The notes under the pieces were generated by a model. It saw only the letters and a program-made list of their open reading frames with translations. It searched no databases and was not told the DNA's origin. Shown one piece after another: positions 46,423 through 55,023 of a DNA stretch of 64,000 bases. Source of the stretch: Sporosarcina sp. FSL W8-0480 (lineage in GTDB: Bacteria > Bacillota > Bacilli > Bacillales_A > Planococcaceae); the NCBI RefSeq assembly GCF_037963765.1, contig NZ_CP150166.1, positions 656,001 through 720,000 on the forward strand. Direction: 5' to 3'. The first letter of the stretch is position 1; each line of letters starts with the position of its first letter. Both the position numbers and the translations under genes were made by a program.

Positions 46423-47800
46423 TACACTTACTCGAAAGAAAGAGCCTTTCATCCCGATGGAGGAAGGGAAAGTGAAGATGTATGTGTGCGGACCGACCGT
46501 TTACAACTATATTCATATTGGTAACGCAAGGCCGGTCATCGTTTTTGACACTGTGCGACGCTATTTGGAATACCGTGGGTTCGATGTGAATTACGTCTCC
46601 AACTTCACGGATATTGACGACAAGATCATCAGGACGGCCAATGAGCTTGGCGAAGAAGTTGGCGAACTGACAGATCGATTCATCAATGCCTATTTCGAAG
46701 ATGTTAGTGCTCTTGGTTGCGCAAAAGCGGACGCTCATCCGCGTGTGACAGAGCATATCGATGACATCATTTCATTCATCCAAGTGTTAATCGACAAAGA
46801 TTTTGCTTATGAAGCGCATGGTGATGTCTATTATCGGACACGTAAATTCGATGGATACGGAAAGCTATCCCATCAGTCAATCGATGAATTGAAAGTGGGG
46901 GCACGCATCGAGGAAAGTGAAATCAAAGAAAACTCGTTGGACTTCGCTTTATGGAAATCCGCCAAAGATGGAGAAATCTCATGGGAAAGCCCATGGGGCT
47001 CAGGTCGACCAGGTTGGCATATCGAGTGCTCCGTCATGGCACGTGAGCACCTTGGCGATACAATCGATATTCATGCGGGCGGCCAAGATTTGACGTTCCC
47101 ACATCACGAGAACGAAATCGCACAATCTGAAGCAATGACTGGAAAACAGTTCGCGCGTTATTGGATGCATAACGGCTATATTAATATCGATAATGAGAAA
47201 ATGTCGAAATCTCTCGGGAACTTTGTCTTGGTCAATGATATCCGCAAGCAGATCGACCCAAGGGTGCTTCGCTTCTTCATGCTATCTGTTCATTACCGCC
47301 ATCCTGTCAACTTCGCGCAGGAGCTTGTGGAAAGCGCGGCCAATGGATTGGACCGTATACAAACGGCTTATACTAATTTGAAACACCGGTTGGAATCGTC
47401 CGCTGACTTAGGCGACCAACAAGACATTTGGAAGAATAAAGTGGACGAATCAGTCCAGTTATTCGAAGCTGCAATGGATGATGATTTCAATACGGCGAAT
47501 GGCATTGCTGCAATTTTTGAACTTGTGAAGGTGGCGAATCTCTATCTATTGGAGAAAAACACGCAAACGGAAGTTCTGAACTACTTCATCACTGCATTTG
47601 AAAGATTGATGGAAGTTTTAGGTTTACCATTCTCAGAAGAAGAGTTGTTAGACGATGAGATCGAAGCGCTTATCGAGGAACGTTTGACAGCACGTCGTGA
47701 GCGTAATTTCGGCCGCTCGGATGAAATTAGGGATCTTTTGAAGGAAAAGGGCATCATTCTTGAAGATACCGCTCAAGGAACGCGGTGGAAGAGGGGATGA
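46403..47800 (+). CDS. cysS: Cysteinyl-tRNA synthetase CysS
   Basis: Charges tRNA-Cys. The 465 residues show the class I HIGH-type motif HIGNARP, KMSKS (about 267-271) and the zinc ligands that select cysteine (C in [10 protein letters not shown] in IECSVM, H and E in HHENEIAQ). ATG 46403 follows AAGGGGA and lies inside the end of cysE. It is controlled by the T-box upstream of cysE. Confidence 0.97.
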   Translation: MSIQIYNTLTRKKEPFIPMEEGKVKMYVCGPTVYNYIHIGNARPVIVFDTVRRYLEYRGFDVNYVSNFTDIDDKIIRTANELGEEVGELTDRFINAYFEDVSALGCAKADAHPRVTEHIDDIISFIQVLIDKDFAYEAHGDVYYRTRKFDGYGKLSHQSIDELKVGARIEESEIKENSLDFALWKSAKDGEISWESPWGSGRPGWHIECSVMAREHLGDTIDIHAGGQDLTFPHHENEIAQSEAMTGKQFARYWMHNGYINIDNEKMSKSLGNFVLVNDIRKQIDPRVLRFFMLSVHYRHPVNFAQELVESAANGLDRIQTAYTNLKHRLESSADLGDQQDIWKNKVDESVQLFEAAMDDDFNTANGIAAIFELVKVANLYLLEKNTQTEVLNYFITAFERLMEVLGLPFSEEELLDDEIEALIEERLTARRERNFGRSDEIRDLLKEKGIILEDTAQGTRWKRG

Positions 47801-48228
47801 CTGGCGTATACTCATTGCGTGATGCGGATGTAAAACAACTGAACGCGCTTGCGCTTGCCTATATGGGGGACGCGGTTTACGAACAGGCAGTCAGAGAGCA
47901 TTTGCTGCGCCTTGGTCGAGTGAAACCGAATATCCTTCACAAAGAAGCAACACGTTATGTATCCGCCAAAGCCCAGGCGGCAGCCGTCAAAACGATGCAG
48001 GATATTAGCTTCCTTTCCGAAGAGGAGGAAGCGGTCCTGCGCCGTGGTCGAAACGCGAAATCGGGATCGGTTCCTAAAAACACTGACGTTGTGACATACA
48101 ACCATAGCACCGGCTTCGAGGCGGTGCTTGGCTATTTATATTTGCTTGGAAGAGAAGATCGGGTTAGGGAATTCATAAGTGAAACAATACGCATCATCGA
48201 AAGTCCGAAAGAGGAGGGAATATCATGA
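47797..48228 (+). CDS. mrnC: Mini-ribonuclease III (MrnC)
   Basis: Matures 23S rRNA ends; it is an RNase III catalytic domain without a double-stranded RNA-binding domain. The 143 residues show [20 protein letters not shown], the RNase III signature with its acidic metal ligands, and the C-terminal [14 protein letters not shown]. It is coupled to cysS by ATGA and to rlmB by another ATGA overlap. Confidence 0.94.
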   Translation: MTGVYSLRDADVKQLNALALAYMGDAVYEQAVREHLLRLGRVKPNILHKEATRYVSAKAQAAAVKTMQDISFLSEEEEAVLRRGRNAKSGSVPKNTDVVTYNHSTGFEAVLGYLYLLGREDRVREFISETIRIIESPKEEGIS

Positions 48229-48983
48229 CGAAACAGGAATCGGAATTGATTGGCGGAAAAAATCCGGTCGCTGAGGCACTCCGTTCAGGCAGGGAGCTGA
48301 ATAAGATTTGGATTGCCGAAGGATTGAATAAAAAGAGTATAGGCGAGATTTTATCCCTTGCAAAACAATCAGGAGTTATTGTACAAGCCGTACCGAAACA
48401 GAAGTTGGATGGCATGCTTGACGTGAATCATCAGGGAGTTATCGCTTCAGTGGCGGCTTATTCATACGCCGAATTGGACGATCTATTTGCGATTGCGAAA
48501 AACCGTGGAGAAGACCCATTTTTTCTTATTTTAGATGAACTTGAGGACCCGCATAATCTTGGTTCAATCTTAAGAACGGCCGATGCGACTGGGGTGCACG
48601 GAATCATCATTCCGAAACGTCGGTCTGTCGGATTGACAGGAGTTGTTGCGAAGGCGTCAACAGGGGCGATCGAGCATATTCCAGTCGTGCGTGTGAACAA
48701 CCTCTCCCAAACAGTCGAAGAATTGAAGAAGGCGGGTGTTTGGATAGCTGGAACGGACGCGGCGGGTTCAGCGGACTACCGATCAATGGACGCAACCCTT
48801 CCACTCGCGATTATCATTGGCAGTGAAGGAAAGGGAATGTCGCGAATTTTAAAAGAAAAATGTGATTTTCTTTACCATTTACCAATGGTCGGACACGTTA
48901 CCTCTTTGAATGCCTCCGTTGCAGCATCCCTGCTCATGTATGAAGTTTTACGTAAACGCACTCCACAACTATCGGGGTCATGA
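48225..48983 (+). CDS. rlmB: 23S rRNA (guanosine 2'-O) methyltransferase RlmB
   Basis: SpoU-family methyltransferase that modifies G2251 (E. coli number) in the peptidyl-transferase centre. The 252 residues have an N-terminal L30e-like RNA-binding domain ([14 protein letters not shown]) and the knotted SPOUT domain with motifs [30 protein letters not shown] and [17 protein letters not shown] overlaps both neighbours. Confidence 0.94.
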   Translation: MTKQESELIGGKNPVAEALRSGRELNKIWIAEGLNKKSIGEILSLAKQSGVIVQAVPKQKLDGMLDVNHQGVIASVAAYSYAELDDLFAIAKNRGEDPFFLILDELEDPHNLGSILRTADATGVHGIIIPKRRSVGLTGVVAKASTGAIEHIPVVRVNNLSQTVEELKKAGVWIAGTDAAGSADYRSMDATLPLAIIIGSEGKGMSRILKEKCDFLYHLPMVGHVTSLNASVAASLLMYEVLRKRTPQLSGS

Positions 48984-49495
48984 AACAGGAAATATTGTTA
49001 GTCGACGGGTACAACGTAATCGGGGCTTGGCCGGAACTGAGGAAGTTGAAGCTTGAAAGTCTTGCTGATGCCCGCGACAGGCTTATCGAACGGATGGCTG
49101 AGTACAAAGCGCATACAGGTTGGCGCGTCATTATTCTTTTTGATGCGCATCTTATGCCGGGGGTTGAGAAGAAAAACAAAAAGCATCAAGTCGAAGTCGT
49201 CTTCACCCGTGAAAACGAAACTGCGGACGAACGAATTGAAAAAATGGTGTCCGAGCTGAGTGGACGGCGTGTCCAAATCCATGTCGCTACTTCTGATTTA
49301 ACGGAGCAATGGGTCATTTTTGCCCAAGGGGCTTTGCGGAAATCCGCGAGAGAACTTGAGATTGAGATGAATGAAATTGATAAATTAATTACAAACAAAG
49401 TGAAAGTTATTCAGGAACAGCGCCCTTCCTCGAAGATACAATTGTCAGACGAGGTGGCAGAAATATTTGAAAAATGGCGTCGAGGAATGAAATGA
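48980..49495 (+). CDS. rae1: Rae1/YacP endoribonuclease (NYN domain)
   Basis: A NYN (PIN-like) domain nuclease; in B. subtilis Rae1 cuts mRNA in the ribosomal A site. The 171 residues open with LLVDGYNVIGAWPEL, and further acidic residues are in RDRLIERM, ILFDAHLM, ENETADERIEKM and HVATSDLTEQ. ATGA overlaps rlmB. It ends 4 bp before the sigH promoter. Confidence 0.92.
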   Translation: MKQEILLVDGYNVIGAWPELRKLKLESLADARDRLIERMAEYKAHTGWRVIILFDAHLMPGVEKKNKKHQVEVVFTRENETADERIEKMVSELSGRRVQIHVATSDLTEQWVIFAQGALRKSARELEIEMNEIDKLITNKVKVIQEQRPSSKIQLSDEVAEIFEKWRRGMK

Positions 49496-49499
49496 ACGG

Positions 49500-49529
49500 T
49501 TGACTCAAAAATTTTCCATACGGTATACT
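49500..49529 (+). promoter_or_regulatory. sigH promoter
   Basis: TTGACT (49500-49505), an 18-bp spacer and TATACT (49524-49529) form a good sigma-A promoter directly upstream of sigH, overlapping nothing but the yacP stop region. Confidence 0.75.
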
Positions 49530-49564
49530 GGTTTAAACGCAATGATGGAATCGGGGTGTGGCGA

Positions 49565-50215
49565 TTGGTGGGAAAGCAACATGTTCAGGGGGAAATTAAG
49601 GACTTCACAAAACTTTCCGATGAAGAGCTTATAGTCCGCATTCAAGAAGGCGGTACAGATGCACTGGATTTCCTTATTACAAAATATCAACCTTTCGTTA
49701 AAATGAAAGCGCGCTCATATTTCATGACGGGCGGGGATAGGGAAGATATTATTCAAGAAGGAATGATAGGCCTCTACAAAGCGATCCGGGATTTCAGGAT
49801 GGATCGTTTGAGTTCCTTCAGGGCCTTCGCTGAGCTATGCATCACAAGACAAATCATTACAGCTATTAAGACAGCAACAAGGCAGAAGCATATTCCATTG
49901 AATACATCTGTATCATTGGACAAGCCTGTTTACGACGAAGAGTCTGATCGCACGCTGCTTGATGTAATTGGGGGCTCGGTTTTGGACGATCCAGAGGACT
50001 TGATGATCCACAAAGAGGACTTCATCCAAATGGAAGGGGAAATCAATAAAGTTCTAAGTGAACTTGAAAAGCAGGTGCTTTCACTTTATTTGGAAGGGCA
50101 ATCTTACCAGGAAATTTCTGACGAATTGAACCGGCAAGTGAAATCTGTGGACAATGCTTTGCAGCGAATTAAACGGAAACTTGAGCGACATATGCAGGTT
50201 GGTGTCGTATTTTGA
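49565..50215 (+). CDS. sigH: RNA polymerase sigma-H factor
   Basis: Alternative sigma factor for the switch to stationary phase and sporulation (and competence in some species). About 216 residues cover region 2 (LITKYQPFVKMKARSYF, DREDIIQEGMIGLYKAIRDF) and the region 4 helix-turn-helix (QSYQEISDELNRQVKSVDNALQRIKRKL). TTG 49565 is taken as start because GGGGTG lies 6 bases before it; GTG 49556 and GTG 49568 are alternatives. Its position between yacP and rpmG matches B. subtilis. Confidence 0.93.
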   Translation: MVGKQHVQGEIKDFTKLSDEELIVRIQEGGTDALDFLITKYQPFVKMKARSYFMTGGDREDIIQEGMIGLYKAIRDFRMDRLSSFRAFAELCITRQIITAIKTATRQKHIPLNTSVSLDKPVYDEESDRTLLDVIGGSVLDDPEDLMIHKEDFIQMEGEINKVLSELEKQVLSLYLEGQSYQEISDELNRQVKSVDNALQRIKRKLERHMQVGVVF

Positions 50216-50253
50216 AAACTTGCGTAATAGTCTGCCAAAGATTTCCCGTCATG

Positions 50254-50282
50254 TTGACATCGTCAGTGTTAGGTGGTACTCT
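50254..50282 (+). promoter_or_regulatory. Possible rpmG-secE promoter
   Basis: TTGACA (50254-50259), a 17-bp spacer and TACTCT (50277-50282) lie about 70 bp before rpmG. A second TTGACA at about 50313 lacks a good -10. Confidence 0.5.
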
Positions 50283-50352
50283 CTAACAAGACAAAGACAA
50301 ATTACTTTACTGTTGACACGCGCTTGTGCCACTAAGAGTTTCGGGTGAGAAA

Positions 50353-50502
50353 ATGTCTAAAAAGATGATCTTGAGCTGTAATGATTGTGGGTCAAGGAAC
50401 TACGTTGTCCCAACTAACAATTCCCAGTCTGCAATCCGTTTTACAGTTAAGAAGTTTTGCAAACAATGCAATGCACATACTGAACATAAACAAACGATTT
50501 AG
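50353..50502 (+). CDS. rpmG: 50S ribosomal protein L33 (zinc-binding form)
   Basis: A 49-residue ribosomal protein of the large subunit. It has two CxxC pairs (CNDC and CKQC), so it is the zinc-binding (C+) paralogue, which makes it sensitive to zinc supply. The ATG follows GGGTGAG. It lies between sigH and secE as in B. subtilis. Confidence 0.94.
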   Translation: MSKKMILSCNDCGSRNYVVPTNNSQSAIRFTVKKFCKQCNAHTEHKQTI

Positions 50503-50548
50503 TATCAAACTGCAGAAATACATTTAGTGTTCGGAGGTATATAGATAA

Positions 50549-50734
50549 ATGGGGAAAATTACCGGTTTCTTAAAAGCTGTTGTCTCTGAAATGCGAAAAG
50601 TCAGCTGGCCGAAAAAGAAAGAATTGACACGCTATACAATTGTCGTTATCTTTACAGTTGTCTTCATGGCAGTTTATTTCGGTCTTGTCGATTTAGGCAT
50701 TTCTGAAGTAATGGAATGGTATGTTGGGTTATAA
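50549..50734 (+). CDS. secE: SecE, preprotein translocase subunit
   Basis: Essential clamp of the SecYEG channel. The 61 residues have the amphipathic segment (FLKAVVSEMRKVSWPKKKELTRYT) with the conserved VSWP, and one transmembrane helix (about 32-52). The ATG follows CGGAGGT. Confidence 0.96.
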   Translation: MGKITGFLKAVVSEMRKVSWPKKKELTRYTIVVIFTVVFMAVYFGLVDLGISEVMEWYVGL

Positions 50735-50770
50735 TAAGTAGTGCAGTATGAATATCCCTGTTGAAAATAT

Positions 50771-50798
50771 CCCGTCTTTTCAAATGAACGGGTTTTTT
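50771..50798 (+). terminator. Weak terminator after secE
   Basis: CCCGT (50771-50775) pairs with ACGGG (50788-50792), followed by TTTTTT. The short stem suggests partial termination between secE and nusG. Confidence 0.5.
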
Positions 50799-50841
50799 CA
50801 TTTCTCAAAAATATTTTTGAGATTTGATAAATTATCACTTC

Positions 50842-50905
50842 CTTGATTGGAGTGGAAGGCGGCGACTCCCGCGGAAGGCGTCCGCCTGGAACGGAAATCA
50901 ACATT
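50842..50905. repeat. Dispersed GC-rich Bacillales repeat, copy B (internally deleted)
   Basis: A 64-bp block, TTGATTGGAGTGGAAGGCGG at the left and CCTGGAACGGAAATCAACAT at the right, matches the two ends of the longer copy at 8551-8663 but lacks its middle. The two halves are partly self-complementary (GGCGGCGACTCC region against GGCGTCCGCC). It sits between the secE terminator and nusG. Confidence 0.7.
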
Positions 50906-50946
50906 TTATTTAAAAAAGGAGGGACGGACACACGGTCCTTGTCATT

Positions 50947-51486
50947 ATGGAAATGGAGAAAAATTGGTACGTTGTCCATACGTATTCAGGATACGAAAAT
51001 AAGGTGAAAGCCAACCTGGAAAAACGTGTAGAGACAATGGGTATGCAAGATAAAATATTCCGGGTGGTCATCCCCGAAGAACAGGAAACTGACTTTAAAG
51101 ACGGTAAAAAACGCACCGTCATGAAAAAGACGTTCCCTGGCTACGTCCTTGTTGAAATCATCATGACGGACGACTCTTGGTACGTCGTCAGAAACACACC
51201 AGGAGTAACAGGCTTCATCGGATCTTCAGGTGGTGGAGCTAAACCGACGCCATTATTGCCAGAAGAAGTAGATTTCATCCTTAAACAAATGGGTATGAAA
51301 GAGCGTAAAGCTGAGGCGGATTTCGAAGTTGGAGAAACAATTGAAGTCCTTGACGGACCATTTGCGCACTTCCAAGGGAAAGTGGAAGAAATTGATCAGG
51401 ACAAAGGCAAGGTACGCGTTTCTGTAGATATGTTCGGTAGAGAAACGATTATGGAACTTGACTTTGAACAAGTTCAAAAATTGTAA
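50947..51486 (+). CDS. nusG: Transcription antitermination/pausing factor NusG
   Basis: Essential elongation factor that binds RNA polymerase. The 179 residues have the NGN domain (about 1-115; WYVVHTYSGYENKV, FPGYVLVEI) and a KOW domain (about 125-175; VLDGPFAHFQGKVEEID). ATG 50947 is given; ATG 50953 (MEKNWY) matches the usual start. Neither has a close ribosome site: the nearest AAAGGAGGG is about 23 bases upstream of 50947, and the intervening bases can form a small hairpin (GGAC/GTCC). Confidence 0.94.
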   Translation: MEMEKNWYVVHTYSGYENKVKANLEKRVETMGMQDKIFRVVIPEEQETDFKDGKKRTVMKKTFPGYVLVEIIMTDDSWYVVRNTPGVTGFIGSSGGGAKPTPLLPEEVDFILKQMGMKERKAEADFEVGETIEVLDGPFAHFQGKVEEIDQDKGKVRVSVDMFGRETIMELDFEQVQKL

Positions 51487-51497
51487 GTAGAAACCAC

Positions 51498-51526
51498 TTG
51501 CAAGACAAGCATAATAGTGGTATCAT
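51498..51526 (+). promoter_or_regulatory. rplK-rplA promoter
   Basis: TTGCAA (51498-51503), a 17-bp spacer and TATCAT (51521-51526) lie just after nusG. The roughly 130-base leader to rplK contains a small stem (CCGGGGAACCGG region at about 51579-51591). Confidence 0.55.
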
Positions 51527-51655
51527 TTCAAAGGTCAGACTGTAAATAAAACAGCCTGGGCGGATTAACCAAATTCTACCGGGGAACCGGCAGACACATA
51601 TTGAGTGGGAGGGGCAACCCAATTACCACATCACGGACTTAAGGAGGTGTGTCTC

Positions 51656-52081
51656 GTGGCTAAAAAAGTAACCAAAATTGTGAAATTGCAAATCCCTGCA
51701 GGTAAAGCTAACCCAGCTCCACCAGTTGGACCAGCACTTGGTCAAGCAGGTGTTAACATCATGGGATTCTGTAAAGATTTCAATGCACGTACAGCAGATC
51801 AAGCAGGCTTAATCATCCCTGTTGAAATAACTGTATTTGAGGACCGTTCATTCACATTCATTACAAAAACTCCACCAGCAGCAGTTTTGCTGAAAGTTGC
51901 AGCTAATCTTCAAAAGGGTTCAGGCGAACCTAACAAGAAGAAAGTAGCTACTGTAAAACGTGATAAAGTTCGCGAAATTGCAGAACAAAAGATGGAAGAC
52001 CTTAACGCAGCATCGGTTGAAGCAGCGATGGCAATGGTTGAAGGTACTGCTCGCAGTATGGGAATCACGATCGAAGACTGA
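51656..52081 (+). CDS. rplK: 50S ribosomal protein L11
   Basis: Protein of the GTPase-associated centre, where it works with L10-L12 and binds RelA. The 141 residues show [27 protein letters not shown] and a C-terminal rRNA-binding domain. The GTG start at 51656 is supported by AAGGAGGTG 7 bases upstream; the longer frame from 51605 is rejected. Confidence 0.97.
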   Translation: MAKKVTKIVKLQIPAGKANPAPPVGPALGQAGVNIMGFCKDFNARTADQAGLIIPVEITVFEDRSFTFITKTPPAAVLLKVAANLQKGSGEPNKKKVATVKRDKVREIAEQKMEDLNAASVEAAMAMVEGTARSMGITIED

Positions 52082-52116
52082 TCCTGACCTTATACTCGAA
52101 TGTTTCTTTGTAGTGG

Positions 52117-52149
52117 GGGTTGCGCTTGTTCCTATGGAACACGCAACCC
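52117..52149 (+). other. Long hairpin between rplK and rplA
   Basis: GGGTTGCG (52117-52124) pairs perfectly with CGCAACCC (52142-52149); inside it GTTCC pairs with GGAAC around a TAT loop. There is no T-run, so it is not a standard terminator. It may be an mRNA-stabilising or L1-binding structure; the function is inferred only. Confidence 0.6.
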
Positions 52150-52200
52150 TTATTCGTGGGAGGTTCAATCCGTTAAAACCACTAGAGGAGGAAATTTACA

Positions 52201-52899
52201 ATGGCTAAAAGAGGTAAAAAGTTCACTGAGGCGGCAAAACTTGTTGACCGCACACAAGTGTACGACTTGAAAGAAGCGATTGAGCTTGCGAAAAAAACAA
52301 GCACAGTTAACTTCGATGCAACAGTTGAAGTCGCATTCCGTCTTGGAATCGACACTCGTAAAAACGACCAGCAAATCCGTGGGGCAGTTGTGCTTCCGAA
52401 CGGAACTGGTAAAACTCAACGCGTTCTAGTTTTCGCTAAAGGCGAAAAATTGAAAGAAGCGGAAGCTGCAGGTGCAGACTATGCAGGCGATGCTGAGTAC
52501 ATCACTAAAATCCAACAAGGCTGGTTCGATTTCGACGTTATCGTTGCAACTCCGGACATGATGGGCGAAGTTGGTAAAATTGGTCGTGTATTAGGACCAA
52601 AAGGCTTAATGCCAAACCCTAAAACAGGTACAGTAACATTTGATGTTGCTAAAGCTGTTGCAGAAATCAAAGCAGGTAAAGTTGAATACCGTGCGGACAA
52701 AGCTGGTATCATTCACGCGCCAATCGGAAAAGCATCTTTCGATAACGAAAAGCTTGAAGAAAACTTTAAAACTGTATTTGAAACAATTCAAAAAGCTAAA
52801 CCAGCTGCAGCGAAAGGGACTTACATGAAGTCTGTAAACATTACGACTACTATGGGCCCTGCGGTGAAAATCGATCCTTCGTCTGTAGTTATTAAATAA
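52201..52899 (+). CDS. rplA: 50S ribosomal protein L1
   Basis: Stalk protein at the ribosome exit site and often a translational repressor of its own operon. The 232 residues contain the L1 signature ([20 protein letters not shown]). The ATG follows AGAGGAGG. It is co-transcribed with rplK. Confidence 0.97.
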   Translation: MAKRGKKFTEAAKLVDRTQVYDLKEAIELAKKTSTVNFDATVEVAFRLGIDTRKNDQQIRGAVVLPNGTGKTQRVLVFAKGEKLKEAEAAGADYAGDAEYITKIQQGWFDFDVIVATPDMMGEVGKIGRVLGPKGLMPNPKTGTVTFDVAKAVAEIKAGKVEYRADKAGIIHAPIGKASFDNEKLEENFKTVFETIQKAKPAAAKGTYMKSVNITTTMGPAVKIDPSSVVIK

Positions 52900-52906
52900 A
52901 AAACTG

Positions 52907-52935
52907 TTGACAAGCATGAAATCTTGTAGTAAGAT
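52907..52935 (+). promoter_or_regulatory. rplJ-rplL promoter
   Basis: TTGACA (52907-52912), a 17-bp spacer and TAAGAT (52930-52935) form a strong sigma-A promoter right after rplA. Confidence 0.8.
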
Positions 52936-52959
52936 TTCGTTTGTTGCGAAACTTAATCA

Positions 52960-53083
52960 TTTGTACCGTAGACAGCAGGGGCGCTTTATCGCTTAATCAT
53001 CCTGCCGAGGACAAGACGCTCTTTTATTAAAGATGACGACTTTTCTGCCCTCGTGGTCTACCTTATGGACTGCGAGGGCTTTT
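52960..53083 (+). ncRNA. L10 leader with attenuator
   Basis: The conserved L10-leader core is recognisable: CCGTAGACAGCAGG (about 52966-52979) and ATCCTGCCGAGG (about 53000-53011). A terminator-like stem follows, GCCCTCG (53047-53053) with CGAGGGC (53073-53079) and TTTTC. Excess L10(L12)4 binding the leader would reduce rplJL expression. Confidence 0.85.
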
Positions 53084-53122
53084 CATATCGGTATAAATGA
53101 CATTCTTACAGGAGGTGTCAAG

Positions 53123-53623
53123 ATGAGCAAAGTATTAGAGGCTAAACAAGCAGTTGTTGAAGAGATTTCAGGCAAATTGAAATCAGCAGTTTCTGTTGTC
53201 GTTGTAGACTACCGTGGTCTTAACGTCGGTCAAGTTACGGAACTTCGTAAACAGCTTCGTGATGCAGGTATCGACTTCAAAGTTTACAAAAACTCAATGT
53301 CACGTCGTGCTGCTGAATCAGCGGGTCTTGAAGGGTTGAACGAACATTTGACAGGACCGAATGCAATTGCATTCTCAACTGAAGATGTTGTAGCTCCGGC
53401 TAAAATCCTTAACGATTTCGCTAAAAAGAACGACAAACTTGAGATCAAAGCAGGTGTGATTGAAGGACAAATCGCTTCTGTTGAAGAAGTTAAAGCGTTG
53501 GCTGAACTTCCTTCACGCGAAGGTCTTCTTTCCATGCTACTCAGCGTTCTTCAAGCTCCAATGCGCAACTTCGCGCTTGCAACAAAAGCAGTTGCAGAGC
53601 AAAAAGAGGAACAAGGCGCTTAA
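53123..53623 (+). CDS. rplJ: 50S ribosomal protein L10
   Basis: Base of the L12 stalk. The 166 residues have the N-terminal rRNA-binding domain ([21 protein letters not shown]) and C-terminal helices that bind L12 dimers. ATG 53123 follows GGAGGTGTC. It is regulated by the leader upstream. Confidence 0.97.
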   Translation: MSKVLEAKQAVVEEISGKLKSAVSVVVVDYRGLNVGQVTELRKQLRDAGIDFKVYKNSMSRRAAESAGLEGLNEHLTGPNAIAFSTEDVVAPAKILNDFAKKNDKLEIKAGVIEGQIASVEEVKALAELPSREGLLSMLLSVLQAPMRNFALATKAVAEQKEEQGA

Positions 53624-53692
53624 TCTGGTCGCCTGAACAAAAATCTGCGGGTTAACCCGACAAAACAAAAACCTATTTAGGAGGAAAATATA

Positions 53693-54058
53693 ATGACTAA
53701 AGAACAAATCCTTGACGCGATTAAAGAAATGACAGTTCTTGAATTGAACGATCTTGTAAAAGCAATCGAAGAAGAATTCGGCGTAACTGCTGCAGCTCCA
53801 GTTGCAATGGTTGGCGGTGCGGGTGCTGGTGAAGCTGCTGCTGAGCAAACTGAATTCGACGTAGTTCTTGCATCTGCAGGAGACCAAAAAATTAAGGTTA
53901 TCAAAGTTGTACGTGAACTTACTGGCCTTGGCTTGAAAGAAGCTAAAGAAGTAGTTGATAACGCTCCTAAGGCAATCAAAGAAGGCGTATCTAAAGAAGA
54001 AGCAGAAGAAATGAAAGCTAAACTTGAAGAAGTTGGCGCTGGCGTAGAAGTTAAGTAA
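53693..54058 (+). CDS. rplL: 50S ribosomal protein L7/L12
   Basis: Multi-copy stalk protein that recruits translation GTPases. The 121 residues have the N-terminal dimerisation helices, an Ala/Gly-rich hinge (about 35-50) and the C-terminal factor-binding domain ([21 protein letters not shown]). The ATG follows TTTAGGAGG. Confidence 0.98.
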   Translation: MTKEQILDAIKEMTVLELNDLVKAIEEEFGVTAAAPVAMVGGAGAGEAAAEQTEFDVVLASAGDQKIKVIKVVRELTGLGLKEAKEVVDNAPKAIKEGVSKEEAEEMKAKLEEVGAGVEVK

Positions 54059-54077
54059 TTTCTTTTATAGATGAAGG

Positions 54078-54105
54078 AAGGCTCGTCGAATTTGGACGGG
54101 CTTTT
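54078..54105 (+). terminator. Terminator after rplL
   Basis: AAGGCTCGTC (54078-54087) pairs with GGACGGGCTT (54094-54103, one wobble), followed by TTC. It ends the rplJL transcript, at least partly. Confidence 0.7.
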
Positions 54106-54193
54106 CTTCGTTTTTTTATCTGTAGCGAGTTGGTCAAATCAAAGCTTATCTCAAATAAAATATGGGCAACCTTCAGTTGAAGGGAGGGTTTAT

Positions 54194-54817
54194 ATGTCTG
54201 ATCATTATTATTCTAAAAACCCCACTGTGAAAAGTGATCCGAAAGAATGGCAGGTTACAATTCGTGGCCATAGATTGCGTTTCAAGACGGATGCCGGTGT
54301 GTTTAGTAAGGGTGAGTTGGATTTTGGTTCACGTTTGTTGGCGGAATCCTTCGTCATACCTGAAGTAGATGGAGATCTGTTAGATGTCGGTTGTGGTTAT
54401 GGTCCGATAGGTTTGTCGATTGCCGCATCTTTTCCGAATCGGAATATCCATATGGTCGATGTGAATGAACGGGCGATGGCGCTGTCAAAAGACAATGCAG
54501 TATTGAATGACATAAAGAATGTGGAGATTTATCCAAGCGACGCATTGTCGGCTGTTAGCAAGGAGGGTTTCGCTGCAGTGTTGACGAACCCACCCATCCG
54601 GGCAGGAAAAGAGACGGTATTTAGGATATACGATGATGCTTTTTCCAAACTGAAGGCAGGGGGAGAGTTGTGGGTTGTCATCCAGAAGAAACAGGGTGCC
54701 CCGTCGACAATTACCCATTTGACTGAGCTTTTCGGTAACGTGGAAACAGTGGAGAAGAAAAAGGGGTATTTTATATTGAAATCCCGAAAAAGTATTGACG
54801 CGTCTGGCCACTTGTGA
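54194..54817 (+). CDS. Class I methyltransferase, YbxB/RsmC type
   Basis: SAM-dependent methyltransferase, probably acting on rRNA guanine N2. The 207 residues have motif I LLDVGCGYGPIGL (about 62-74), the acidic VDVNERA, and the N6/N2 catalytic motif TNPPIRAG (about 130). ATG 54194 follows GGGAGGG. It lies between rplL and rpoB, as ybxB does in B. subtilis. The rpoB promoter overlaps its last codons. Confidence 0.9.
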   Translation: MSDHYYSKNPTVKSDPKEWQVTIRGHRLRFKTDAGVFSKGELDFGSRLLAESFVIPEVDGDLLDVGCGYGPIGLSIAASFPNRNIHMVDVNERAMALSKDNAVLNDIKNVEIYPSDALSAVSKEGFAAVLTNPPIRAGKETVFRIYDDAFSKLKAGGELWVVIQKKQGAPSTITHLTELFGNVETVEKKKGYFILKSRKSIDASGHL

Positions 54818-54823
54818 TAGTAT
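54795..54823 (+). promoter_or_regulatory. rpoBC promoter
   Basis: TTGACG (54795-54800), a 17-bp spacer and TAGTAT (54818-54823) lie across the end of the methyltransferase gene. The transcript would have a leader of about 195 bases before rpoB. Confidence 0.7.
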
Positions 54824-54920
54824 TGTAAAATGCATAAATAATATAATGCGTTCGTGTGCCCTTTTGCATAAGTTTTGGAAATGTAAGGCATACTGGCAAT
54901 GGATAAAAGATTGTTAAACC

Positions 54921-54960
54921 GAAAATGAGCTCTTGCCGGAACTCGTTTTCTTTTTGTTTT
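54921..54960 (+). terminator. Attenuator in the rpoB leader
   Basis: GAAAATGAG (54921-54929) pairs with CTCGTTTTC (54942-54950; one wobble), followed by TTTTTGTTTTT. A full terminator about 65 bp before rpoB means transcripts must read through it, which gives a possible control point for RNA polymerase synthesis. Confidence 0.75.
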
Positions 54961-55023
54961 TCGATATCATACACCATTTTTATGATTTCGCAAAGACTAA
55001 TATTGTTTTGAGGGGTGAAATAG

